Assembly: GCF_025725665.1 (NCBI RefSeq)
Contig: NZ_CP107009.1
Span: 62,001 to 126,000, forward strand
From: Halomonas sp. LR3S48
Lineage (GTDB): Bacteria > Pseudomonadota > Gammaproteobacteria > Pseudomonadales > Halomonadaceae
DNA: 64,000 bases
Direction of reading: 5' to 3'
In this document: piece by piece, positions 34,838 to 42,075 of the stretch
How the letters are laid out: every line of letters begins with the position of its first letter
Position numbering within the stretch: position 1 is the first letter of the stretch
Made by a program: the position numbers and the translations under genes
The notes under the pieces: model-generated
The model's input: the letters and a program-made list of their open reading frames with translations, nothing else
Databases searched by the model: none
Told to the model about the DNA's origin: nothing

Positions 34838-35833
34838 TCAGGCAACTTTCTGATTCTTGTGCTGCTGTTTCTCGGCATAGGCCTTGGCGGCCTCGCGTAC
34901 CCAGCGGCCGCCTTCGATGGCGTTCCTGCGGGTTTCGATGCGTTCCTTGTTGCAGGGACCGTTGCCCTTGAGGACGTCGAAGAACTCCTGCCAGTCGATT
35001 TCGCCGAAGTCGTAATGGCCCCGCTCCTCGTTCCACTCGAGCTCCGGGTCCGGCGCGGTACAGCCCAGGAACTCCAGCTGGGGCACGGTCTGGTCGATGA
35101 ACATCTGGCGCAGTTCGTCGTTGCTCTTGCGCTTGATCTTCCAGGCCATGGACTGCTGGGAGTTTGGTGACTGTTCGTCGGAGGGGCCGAACATCATCAG
35201 CGCCGGCCACCAGAAGCGATTGATGGAGTCCTGCACCATTTGCCTCTGCTCCTCGGTGCCCTCGCGCATCAGATCCAGCAGGATCTGGTAACCCTGGCGC
35301 TGGTGGAAACTCTCCTCCTTGCAGATCCGGATCATGGCCCGTGAATAGGGCCCGTAGGAGGTGCGCTGCAGGACCACCTGGTTGACGATGGCCGCGCCAT
35401 CCACCAGCCAGCCAACCGTGCCCATGTCCGCCCAGTTCAGTGTCGGGTAGTTGAAGATGGAGGAGTACTTGGCCTTGCCCTGGTGAAGCCTGTCGATCTC
35501 TTCGTCGCGGTCGGCGCCCAGGGTCTCCATGGCGCTGTAGAGGTAGAGGCCATGGCCGGCCTCGTCCTGGATCTTGGCCATCAGCTGCAGCTTGCGCTTG
35601 AGGGTCGGTGCGCGAGTGACCCAGTTGCCCTCCGGCAGCATGCCGACCACTTCGGAATGCGCGTGCTGGGAGATCTGTCGAATCAGCGTCTTGCGGTACG
35701 CCTCCGGCATCCAGTTCTTGGGCTCGATCTTGATCTCGTCGTCGATGCGAGTCTGAAAGGCGCGCTCCTCGGGGCTCATCTCCTCGAGGGTCTTGAGCTT
35801 CTTGGTACCGGTCTCGACTAGCTGCGCGTACAT
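34838..35833 (-). CDS. paaA: phenylacetyl-CoA 1,2-epoxidase catalytic subunit
   Basis: This 331-residue di-iron oxygenase subunit inserts one oxygen atom into the aromatic ring of phenylacetyl-CoA. Iron-ligand helices include [20 protein letters not shown] and [20 protein letters not shown], each carrying an E..H pair. It is the first gene of paaABCDE-Z and has its own promoter at 35885-35912. The downstream genes follow within 14 bp or overlap, so the epoxidase is made as one unit. Confidence 0.97.
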   Translation of the reverse strand: MYAQLVETGTKKLKTLEEMSPEERAFQTRIDDEIKIEPKNWMPEAYRKTLIRQISQHAHSEVVGMLPEGNWVTRAPTLKRKLQLMAKIQDEAGHGLYLYSAMETLGADRDEEIDRLHQGKAKYSSIFNYPTLNWADMGTVGWLVDGAAIVNQVVLQRTSYGPYSRAMIRICKEESFHQRQGYQILLDLMREGTEEQRQMVQDSINRFWWPALMMFGPSDEQSPNSQQSMAWKIKRKSNDELRQMFIDQTVPQLEFLGCTAPDPELEWNEERGHYDFGEIDWQEFFDVLKGNGPCNKERIETRRNAIEGGRWVREAAKAYAEKQQHKNQKVA

Positions 35834-35884
35834 GGTGACCTCCGCGTCGTCTCAATCAGGGGAACGCTTGTCGTCTTACCTTGG

Positions 35885-35912
35885 AGTATAATGACACAGA
35901 ATTTTTTATCAA
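35885..35912 (-). promoter_or_regulatory. sigma-70-type promoter of paaABCDE-Z
   Basis: Read on the minus strand, a -35 TTGATA (35907-35912) and a -10 TATACT (35885-35890) are separated by 16 bp. The paaG promoter at 38985-39012 has nearly the same elements and the same spacing. Transcription would begin about 45 bp before the paaA start codon. Confidence 0.7.
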
Positions 35913-35944
35913 TTTTGTTTATTGCGTGTCGCTTTATACCTTGG

Positions 35945-35973
35945 CATGACAAGGTGTCGTCATGACATGACAA
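35945..35973. promoter_or_regulatory. CATGACAA direct repeats upstream of the paaA promoter
   Basis: Two copies of CATGACAA (35945-35952 and 35966-35973) start 21 bp apart, two turns of the helix, about 35 bp upstream of the paaA -35 element. The spacing suggests a dimeric activator or repressor site. No regulator can be assigned from sequence. Confidence 0.35.
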
Positions 35974-36034
35974 ATAAAGTTATTGAATGAGCAGGCGAGA
36001 GTCGCACGGCGTAGCGCTGTCCTAGAATTGATAC

Positions 36035-36056
36035 AAAAAAGCCCCGCGGAGGGGCT
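36035..36056 (-). terminator. intrinsic terminator of the paaGIK unit
   Basis: On the minus strand, a 6-bp stem AGCCCC / GGGGCT with a GC-rich 5-nt loop is followed by six T residues. It lies about 50 bp past the paaK stop codon and is a clear rho-independent terminator. It separates the paaGIK and paaABCDE-Z units. Confidence 0.92.
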
Positions 36057-36107
36057 AGAAAGAAATGCATGGGCGACAAGCGGGATCGCGAAAGCAGCGT
36101 GCTCGGC

Positions 36108-37421
36108 TCAGCGCAGATCCTTGACGCGCTTGGCCTTGCCCACGGAACGCATGACTTCTTCGACACCGCAAACGTCGACCTGGGTGCTGATTCCCACATA
36201 GGTCTTGATGGCGTGTTGCAGTTGGCCGGCCAACTGCTCGCAATCGATGGGGTCGCGGGCGACATCGTTGCTGCATGCCTCGACGCGCACGCACACCATG
36301 TCCAGGTTGCCTTGACGGCTCACTTCGATTTCGTAATGGGGCGAGAGCCGCTCGATCTTGAGGATCTGCTCCTCGATCTGGGTCGGGAAGACGTTGACGC
36401 CCCGGATGATCAGCATGTCGTCGCTGCGGCCGGTGATCTTGTCGATACGGCGCATGGGGCGTGCGGTGCCGGGCAGCAGGCGGGTCAGGTCGCGGGTGCG
36501 GTAGCGGATCACCGGCAGCGCTTCCTTGGTCAGGGTGGTGAACACCAGCTCGCCGTACTCGCCGTCCGGTAGCAACTCGCCCGTTACCGGGTCGATGATC
36601 TCGGGATAGAAGTGATCCTCCCAGATGGTCGGGCCATCCTTGGTTTCCAGGCACTCCATGCCGACGCCGGGCCCCATCACCTCGGAGAGGCCGTAGATGT
36701 CCAACGCATCGATGCCCAGGCGCTTCTCCAGCGCGGTTCGCATGTCGTTGGTCCAGGGCTCGGCACCGAAGATGCCGGCGCGCAACGGCAGCTGGTGGGG
36801 GTCGATGCCTTGGCGCTCCATCTCATCGGCGATGTTGAGCATGTAGGAGGGGGTGACCATGATGATGTCCGGCTGGAAGTCACGGATCAGTTGGACCTGT
36901 TTCTCGGTCTGGCCCCCGGACATCGGAATCACGGTGCAGCCCAGGCGCTCGGCGCCGTAATGCGCGCCCAGGCCGCCGGTGAACAGGCCGTAGCCGTAGG
37001 CCACGTGTACCTTGTCCTTGCGGGTGCCGCCGGCGGCTCGGATGGAGCGTGCCACCACGTCGGCCCAGGTGTCGATATCCCGCTGGGTATAGCCCACCAC
37101 GGTGGGCTGACCGGTGGTGCCGCTGGACGCATGCACGCGCACGATGTCGCTCATCGGCGTGGCGAACATGCCGAAGGGGTAGTGGTCGCGCAGGTCGGCC
37201 TTGGTGGTGAAGGGGAGCTTGCCGAGGTCCTCGAGGCTCTTGACGTCTTCGGGGTGCAGGCCGGCACTGTCGAAGGAGCGACGATAAAAGGGCACGTTGT
37301 CGTAGGCATGCCGAAGGCTCCACCTGAGCCGCTTGAGCTGGGTGGCGCGCAGCTCATCGATGCTGGCGAGTTCCATCTGATCGAGAGCCGAGTTGTTGAG
37401 GCGTTCGACGGTCTGTGTCAT
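36108..37421 (-). CDS. paaK: phenylacetate-CoA ligase
   Basis: This 437-residue cytoplasmic enzyme activates phenylacetate with ATP and CoA, the first step of the aerobic pathway. It has the AMP-binding loop VHASSGTTGQPTVVGYTQRD and the motif YGLSEVMGPGVGMEC typical of PaaK. C-terminal RTRDLTRLL and KITGRSDDMLIIRGVNVFPT complete the fold. Its ATG overlaps a TGA belonging to the presumed paaJ remnant (TGATG). Confidence 0.97.
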   Translation of the reverse strand: MTQTVERLNNSALDQMELASIDELRATQLKRLRWSLRHAYDNVPFYRRSFDSAGLHPEDVKSLEDLGKLPFTTKADLRDHYPFGMFATPMSDIVRVHASSGTTGQPTVVGYTQRDIDTWADVVARSIRAAGGTRKDKVHVAYGYGLFTGGLGAHYGAERLGCTVIPMSGGQTEKQVQLIRDFQPDIIMVTPSYMLNIADEMERQGIDPHQLPLRAGIFGAEPWTNDMRTALEKRLGIDALDIYGLSEVMGPGVGMECLETKDGPTIWEDHFYPEIIDPVTGELLPDGEYGELVFTTLTKEALPVIRYRTRDLTRLLPGTARPMRRIDKITGRSDDMLIIRGVNVFPTQIEEQILKIERLSPHYEIEVSRQGNLDMVCVRVEACSNDVARDPIDCEQLAGQLQHAIKTYVGISTQVDVCGVEEVMRSVGKAKRVKDLR

Positions 37422-37518
37422 CAGGCTTCTCCGGTCGGAGGATTGTTATAGTCGTTGCGCTGTATCAGAGGCACGCCGATGCAAAGGCCTGCTTGGCGAT
37501 GATCAGGGCGTCTTTCAT
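37421..37518 (-). pseudogene. paaJ: presumed scar of a deleted paaJ thiolase gene
   Basis: In the common order paaF-G-H-I-J-K a thiolase gene separates paaI and paaK, but only 98 bp remain here. An ATG at 37518 overlaps the paaI stop (ATGA) and opens a reading frame MKDALI that fails after 17 codons. In another frame the far end reads GLCIGV, like the C-terminal LCIGVGQG region of thiolases. It runs to a TGA that overlaps the paaK ATG (TGATG). Both coupling junctions are thus intact while about 1.1 kb of gene seems lost. The thiolase similarity is only six residues, so this remains a reasoned guess. Confidence 0.45.
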
Positions 37519-37982
37519 GCTTGGCTCTCTGCTGCAGTCTCTTCCAGGCGACGTACGCTGCCGCGGATCTTGTAGGAGCGGCCGCGGAACAGGGCGACTT
37601 CGTGACCGTGCTGGTTGCGCACGGTGATGTCGTAGATGCCGGTACGGCCGCGACGGCTGCGCTCCTCGGCGGTGGCGGTGAGCACGTCGCCAAGCTGGCC
37701 CGGCCCCAGGTAATCGATGCTGCAGCCGGCGGCCACGGTGGCCTCGTCGTAGGTATTGCAGGCGAAGGCGAAGGCGGAGTCGGCCAGGGCAAAGATGAAG
37801 CCGCCGTGGCAGTTGCCGTGCCCCTGCACCATATCCTCGCGCACCGTCATGGTGAGTACGGCTCGCCCCGGGGCCACGCTCTCGATGCGCATGCCCAGCC
37901 CCTGACTGGCGTTGTCGCGGGAAAACATGGTTTCGGCGCAGGCCTCGGCCAACTGCTGCGGGTTCAGCTCTGTATCTGACAT
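37515..37982 (-). CDS. paaI: phenylacetyl-CoA pathway thioesterase
   Basis: This 155-residue hotdog-fold thioesterase has the family motif HGGFIFALADSAFAFACNTY, with the catalytic Asp in the helix and the HGG loop. PaaI rescues CoA from dead-end thioesters formed when ring-opened intermediates cyclise. It lies 24 bp after paaG and its stop overlaps the ATG of the presumed paaJ remnant. Confidence 0.95.
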   Translation of the reverse strand: MSDTELNPQQLAEACAETMFSRDNASQGLGMRIESVAPGRAVLTMTVREDMVQGHGNCHGGFIFALADSAFAFACNTYDEATVAAGCSIDYLGPGQLGDVLTATAEERSRRGRTGIYDITVRNQHGHEVALFRGRSYKIRGSVRRLEETAAESQA

Positions 37983-38006
37983 GAATGGTCTCCGAGGACA
38001 GTTATC

Positions 38007-38798
38007 TCACTTCCCCTTGAAACTGGGTTTGCGCTTTTCCATGAAGGCGCTGACGCCCTCGCGATAATCGTCGGTGCGACCGGCGAGACGCTGAAGATCA
38101 CGCTCCAGGTCCAGTTGGGCGTCGAAGTCGTTGTCTGCGCTGGCATGCAGGGCACGCTTGATCAGTGCCAGGCCGCGGGTCGGCTGGGTGGCCAGATGCC
38201 GCGCCAGGGTAAGCGCCTCGTCCTGCAGTGCCTCGTCATCCACCACTTTCCAGATCATGCCCCACTGCTCGGCCTGCTCGGCGCTGAGCTTGTCGCCCAG
38301 CATGGCCAGCCCCTTGGCGCGGGCCATGCCCACCAGGCGCGGCAGGGTCCAGGTGCCGCCGGAATCCGGAATCAGGCCGATCTTGCAGAAGGCCTGTATG
38401 AAGCTGGCCGAGCGTGCCGCCAGTACGAGGTCGCAGGCCAGGGCGATATTGGCGCCGGCGCCGGCGGCCACGCCGTTTACCGCGCACACGGTGGGGAAGG
38501 GCAGGTCGCGCAGAGCGCGTAGCATCGGGTTGTAGCGCTTCTCCAGGGACTCGCCCAGGTCCGGTGCTTCAGCGCCGGGGGCCACGGCACGGTCGGAAAG
38601 GTCCTGCCCCGCACAGAAGCCGCGGCCGCTGCCGGTCAGCAGCAGAGCGCGCACGCTGTTGTCCTGGCGAACCGCCTCGAGTGCCTCACGCATGGCGGCA
38701 TGCAGTTCGGCGTTGAAGCTGTTGAGGCTGTCAGGCCGGTTCAATGTGAGGCGGGCGACACCGTCTTCCACGGTATGGAGCAGGGGCGTTTCACTCAT
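38007..38798 (-). CDS. paaG: 1,2-epoxyphenylacetyl-CoA isomerase
   Basis: This 263-residue crotonase-fold enzyme isomerises the ring epoxide to oxepin-CoA and later shifts a double bond. The oxyanion-hole segment GAGANIALACDLVLAARSAS and the PaaG-typical FCKIGLIPDSGGTWTLPRLV, with its catalytic Asp, distinguish it from PaaF-type hydratases. It is the first gene of the paaG-I-K unit; paaF, which often precedes it, is absent. CAGGAAAACGACA lies before the ATG, and the mapped promoter gives a leader of about 180 nt. Confidence 0.93.
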   Translation of the reverse strand: MSETPLLHTVEDGVARLTLNRPDSLNSFNAELHAAMREALEAVRQDNSVRALLLTGSGRGFCAGQDLSDRAVAPGAEAPDLGESLEKRYNPMLRALRDLPFPTVCAVNGVAAGAGANIALACDLVLAARSASFIQAFCKIGLIPDSGGTWTLPRLVGMARAKGLAMLGDKLSAEQAEQWGMIWKVVDDEALQDEALTLARHLATQPTRGLALIKRALHASADNDFDAQLDLERDLQRLAGRTDDYREGVSAFMEKRKPSFKGK

Positions 38799-38984
38799 TG
38801 TCGTTTTCCTGTGTTCAGTGCCCGTTGGTGATGGAGCATCATCCTGCGGCCCACTCTGCTGCCTGGATGGGAGCGTTCAGCCACCTCCGGGCGACGCAGG
38901 TTGGTGTATAGGTGCCCTCGCCTTGGGTACGGATAGGCGCGGCAATGGCTCGCGGCCTGCATGGGTGAGCCGAGCATGGGATCG

Positions 38985-39012
38985 AGTATAGGTTTTTTTT
39001 GATACGCATCAA
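38985..39012 (-). promoter_or_regulatory. promoter of paaG-I-K with embedded palindrome
   Basis: On the minus strand, -35 TTGATG (39007-39012) and -10 TATACT (38985-38990) lie 16 bp apart. The -35 region is part of a perfect 14-bp palindrome TTGAT-ACGC-ATCAA (38999-39012) that equals the FNR consensus. It also contains the GATACG half-site discussed under PaaX. A protein bound here would block RNA polymerase, which argues for a repressor such as PaaX rather than an activator. Confidence 0.65.
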
Positions 39013-39049
39013 CTTTGCTAAGGTATATTAATCGTATCGTTTTTCGATA
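39001..39049. promoter_or_regulatory. candidate PaaX operator upstream of paaG
   Basis: Half-sites GATACG (39001-39006) and CGTATC (39033-39038) face each other 32 bp apart, start to start. The second is part of a local dyad TATCG-N5-CGATA (39035-39049). The same two half-sites occur in the paaX upstream region (41149-41170). A further CGTATCG lies at 39274-39280, nearer paaY. Assignment to PaaX is inference from recurrence near paa genes only. Confidence 0.45.
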
Positions 39050-39114
39050 GGGAGGATTTTTTCTGTCTTTGGGTCAATGGTTTGTCCTGGGCAGCCATCA
39101 CTGGTGTGGATAAG

Positions 39115-39130
39115 TTAGACCATGGTCTAA
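39115..39130. promoter_or_regulatory. perfect 16-bp palindrome in the paaG-paaY intergenic region
   Basis: TTAGACCATGGTCTAA is a perfect palindrome and stands alone in a 642-bp gap between divergent paaG and paaY. The rest of the gap (38799-39440) has no supported gene. Its -10-like stretches are too many to choose a paaY promoter. The palindrome looks like an operator of unknown ownership. Confidence 0.5.
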
Positions 39131-39440
39131 GGCTGGTCGCTCCATGCGACATTACCTCTCTAAGCCGTTAATAAGATTATTTTTTACGACACTTCGGTAG
39201 CACTATGCCAGGAGCGGGAACAGTCGGATGGTTTGATGTTTTATTACGCAATTAATAATCTACTGTGCTATCTCGTATCGGATTGAGGCAGAGTCGCTCA
39301 TGCCTCGGCAAGCCCGGCAAATGCTCGGCCGTCCGCGAGATCCTGGATACAACCGTCGATATAGGCGGCCAGGCCTTCGGTTCGCCGCTTCGTGGTGTGC
39401 AGGGCCGTCGCCACGGCCAGCTCAACTGAGGAAGCGCGTC

Positions 39441-40049
39441 ATGCCCTGTTATCGACTCGAAGGAGTGACTCCGGTGGTTCACCCCACCGCTTATGTGCAC
39501 CCCACCGCAGTGTTGATCGGCGACGTCATCGTCGGCCCCGGCTGCTACGTGGGGCCCGGCGCAGTGATGCGCGGCGACTTTGGTCAGCTGGTTCTGGAAG
39601 AGGGTGCCAACCTGCAGGATACCTGCGTGATGCACGGCTTTCCCGGTTGTGTCACCAAGGTGGAGAAGGATGGCCATATCGGCCATGGCGCCGTGCTGCA
39701 CGGCTGCGTGGTGGGGCAGGACGCCATGGTGGGTATGAACGCCGTGGTGATGGACAACGCCGTGATCGGTGCGCGCTCGATCGTCGCCGCCGCGGCCTTC
39801 GTCAAGACCGGCTTCGAATGCCCGCCCCAATCGCTGGTGGTGGGTGCGCCAGCCACGGTCAAGCGTGAGCTGAGCGACCAGGAGGTAGCCTGGAAACAGC
39901 AGGGCACCCGCGAGTACCAGCGCTTGACCGAGCGCTGCCGGGACAGCCTGGAGCCCTGTGAACCGCTAGCCGAGCTGGATAGCGATCGGCCGCGGCTCAA
40001 TGCCGGCGATACCCAGCCCAAGCAGCAGACCCTCGGCAAGGAGCGGTAA
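39441..40049 (+). CDS. paaY: phenylacetate pathway thioesterase, hexapeptide-repeat protein
   Basis: This 202-residue protein of the gamma-carbonic-anhydrase/left-handed beta-helix fold has hexapeptide repeats such as [20 protein letters not shown] and [20 protein letters not shown]. PaaY is reported to hydrolyse dead-end CoA thioesters of the pathway and is usually encoded next to paaX. The ATG at 39441 follows GAGGAAG. It converges on paaX with a 34-bp gap. Confidence 0.95.
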   Translation: MPCYRLEGVTPVVHPTAYVHPTAVLIGDVIVGPGCYVGPGAVMRGDFGQLVLEEGANLQDTCVMHGFPGCVTKVEKDGHIGHGAVLHGCVVGQDAMVGMNAVVMDNAVIGARSIVAAAAFVKTGFECPPQSLVVGAPATVKRELSDQEVAWKQQGTREYQRLTERCRDSLEPCEPLAELDSDRPRLNAGDTQPKQQTLGKER

Positions 40050-40083
40050 CGCTGCCATGCCGGCAGGCGAACTCGGGCTCGAT

Positions 40084-41010
40084 CTACTCCAGGCCGCCGA
40101 AGCGCTGGTAGAAACTGGGGCCGGGGGCCGGCAGTGGGCCTTCGGCGGTTTCCAGGTGGCGATCCAGCCAGCGCTCGGCGCCCTGATAGATCTCACGATA
40201 GATGTTGCGGCAGAGCTGGCGAGCGTTGCGCCCTTCCCAGGCGGTGGGCAGCAGCTCTTCGGGTAGCTGAGGGTCGCGCAGTTGCACCTTGCGATATTCG
40301 TGGATCAGTAGGGTGCGGGCGATGAATGCGTCCTGATCGACTATCGGCTGTGCCTCACTCAGGCTCTTCCACAGCGGCCGGAACTGGGCGAGAAAACGAT
40401 TGTAGCTCTCCGCCAGCTGATCCAGGTTCCAGCTTTCACGTACCTGCAGGCGCAGCGCCTTGGGGGCCAGGGGCTCGCTGGTCTCGCTATGCAGGATGAT
40501 GGCATCTTCCGCTATGCCGAGTTCCTGAAGGAGGCCCAGAACCTCACCGCGATGCCGGCGCGGATGAGCCAGTACACCATTGGCGAAGGCACCGAAGCCC
40601 AGCCATTCAAGCTCCTCCTTGGCACGGGTGCGCTCGGCTGCGTCCAGCTGACCCAGGAAGACCAAGGTCCAGCCCCCGTCCCAGGCCTCGCCGTTACCGT
40701 AGTAGACACGCTTGAAGGCCTGTTCGAAGCGTCTGCGCCCCGGCCCGCTGAGGCTGTAGTAGCTGCGTCGTCCGACCTTTTCCCCCTGTAGCCAGGTTTC
40801 CTGGGTCAGGCGATAGACCGACGTTCGCACTAGGCGCTCGTTGACGCCGATGGGCTCCAGCAACTGGGAAATGCTGCCCAGCCACACGGTGCCTCCGCGG
40901 GGTACGATGGCATCGCCGTAGAGCGTGATGATCAGCGAGCCTGAGCGCAGCGGCCGACGGCTCTGAAAGTTGTCGATCAGAGAAGCAACGCACTCGGTAG
41001 CAGACGACAT
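40084..41010 (-). CDS. paaX: phenylacetyl-CoA-responsive repressor
   Basis: This 308-residue repressor, the usual PaaX size, opens with a winged-helix domain (RPLRSGSLIITLYGDAIVPR and VNERLVRTSVYRLTQETWLQ). It ends with the PaaX C-terminal domain rich in Arg and Trp. In known systems it represses paa promoters and leaves DNA when phenylacetyl-CoA binds. The ATG at 41010 matches family N-termini. A GATACG-N10-CGTATC dyad lies 139 bp upstream, suggesting autoregulation. Confidence 0.95.
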   Translation of the reverse strand: MSSATECVASLIDNFQSRRPLRSGSLIITLYGDAIVPRGGTVWLGSISQLLEPIGVNERLVRTSVYRLTQETWLQGEKVGRRSYYSLSGPGRRRFEQAFKRVYYGNGEAWDGGWTLVFLGQLDAAERTRAKEELEWLGFGAFANGVLAHPRRHRGEVLGLLQELGIAEDAIILHSETSEPLAPKALRLQVRESWNLDQLAESYNRFLAQFRPLWKSLSEAQPIVDQDAFIARTLLIHEYRKVQLRDPQLPEELLPTAWEGRNARQLCRNIYREIYQGAERWLDRHLETAEGPLPAPGPSFYQRFGGLE

Positions 41011-41148
41011 GGAAAGACGACCCCGGCAAGATGATGGATCCGCCAGTGATACTGGCAAGAAATATTGAAGATCCAGAGAGTATCACAACCAGGCTTACTG
41101 AAGATCGGGCCCAGTGCTTGAAGGGAGCATTCCAGCCGAATAAATGGT

Positions 41149-41170
41149 GATACGGGTGGATAATCGTATC
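41149..41170. promoter_or_regulatory. GATACG-N10-CGTATC dyad upstream of paaX
   Basis: A perfect 6-bp inverted repeat with a 10-bp spacer lies between the luxR-type gene and paaX. The half-sites match those near the paaG promoter, so it is a candidate PaaX autoregulatory operator. The 41011-41187 gap holds no gene. Confidence 0.5.
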
Positions 41171-41187
41171 GTTTCTGTTTCTCTCGC

Positions 41188-41973
41188 TCACCGCCGCCGG
41201 CACAGTGCCACCAGCCGCGCCTTGGAGGGCACGCCGAGCTTGGCATAGGCGCGCTTGCGGTAGGTTTCGGCAGTGGAGAGGGCGATATCGAGTTCGATGG
41301 CGGCGGTCTTGAGGGTATGGCCACGCAGGAGATACAGGCACAGCTGACGTTCGCGTTCGGAGAGCGGGGCGAGAATGGCGGCTTCCTCGGCGCTGGGTCG
41401 CTGTGGTGAGTCGGGGCGGGCCTGGCCGTAGTGGCGGCGGATCAGGCTCGCCAGCAGCGGGGCCAGGGCATCGAGCCGGGCCAGGTCGTCGTGGGTGAAT
41501 GGACCGGCCGCGCTGCCGCGGTAGAGGTTGAGGTAGTAGACGCTCTGCTCGCCGGGTAGGGTGAGCGAGACTTTGTCGACCAGGTCGGGAAAGGCGAACA
41601 GGTGGCTGCGGTAGGCCTCCGGCATCGCCTCGGCCTGCATCGGGGTGACTTCGGCGGCTGCATCTTCGTTGTCCCCACCCATCAGCTGGCGCAGGCGCTG
41701 ATAGTTGGGGTCCTGGCGGAACAGGCCGCCGGTGTAGAGCTCAGCCAGGCGACCGGCCACCCGCGGCGTCCGCTGGTTGTCGGCCAGCAGGCAGTCGACC
41801 TCGTCGCGGCCATCGAAGGCGAACACCATGCACTGCTCGATGCGCACCGCCCGTCGCAGCAGGGCCAGCAGGGCCTCGTCGAAGCCCGCCTCGCCCAGGC
41901 AAGCCACGCACTCCGCCATGGCCGGCATCAGGCTCGGCCAATCGGCGCTCTGCTCATCGCTGACTGCTGCCAT
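41188..41973 (-). CDS. LuxR-type helix-turn-helix regulator of the adjacent flavin hydroxylase
   Basis: This 261-residue regulator has a large N-terminal sensor of no recognised family and a C-terminal LuxR-type HTH (LSERERQLCLYLLRGHTLKT, then STAETYRKRAYAKLG). The ATG at 41973 follows GGAGGAAGAG; an open frame continuing upstream to 42984 is antisense to the hydroxylase and is rejected. It is divergent from the hydroxylase gene at 42076, with dyads in the gap, so it probably controls that gene. Confidence 0.85.
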   Translation of the reverse strand: MAAVSDEQSADWPSLMPAMAECVACLGEAGFDEALLALLRRAVRIEQCMVFAFDGRDEVDCLLADNQRTPRVAGRLAELYTGGLFRQDPNYQRLRQLMGGDNEDAAAEVTPMQAEAMPEAYRSHLFAFPDLVDKVSLTLPGEQSVYYLNLYRGSAAGPFTHDDLARLDALAPLLASLIRRHYGQARPDSPQRPSAEEAAILAPLSERERQLCLYLLRGHTLKTAAIELDIALSTAETYRKRAYAKLGVPSKARLVALCRRR

Positions 41974-41997
41974 CTCTTCCTCCGCCTGCAAGCGCCT

Positions 41998-42044
41998 TGT
42001 CCCGGCTTTTACGGGACAGTCGCCGTGCCCCCTTCGGGATAGTC
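41998..42044. promoter_or_regulatory. candidate operators between luxR-type gene and hydroxylase
   Basis: A perfect dyad TGTCCCG-N7-CGGGACA (41998-42018) is followed by CGGGATAGTC (42035-42044), a near repeat of CGGGACAGTC (42012-42021). Three related half-sites in a 102-bp divergent gap suggest binding by the LuxR-type protein. Confidence 0.5.
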
Positions 42045-42075
42045 TGTCAGTACGACAACGCCAATAGGAGCTGCC

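Noticed and set aside
34290..35855. A 521-codon minus-strand frame across paaA, paaB and paaC
   Set aside because: It is an alternative frame of three well-identified subunits.
38795..38977. A 60-codon minus-strand frame in the paaG leader that ends in an ATGA overlap with paaG
   Set aside because: It begins next to the predicted transcription start without a ribosome-binding site, and its translation resembles no paaF or other protein. Probably chance.
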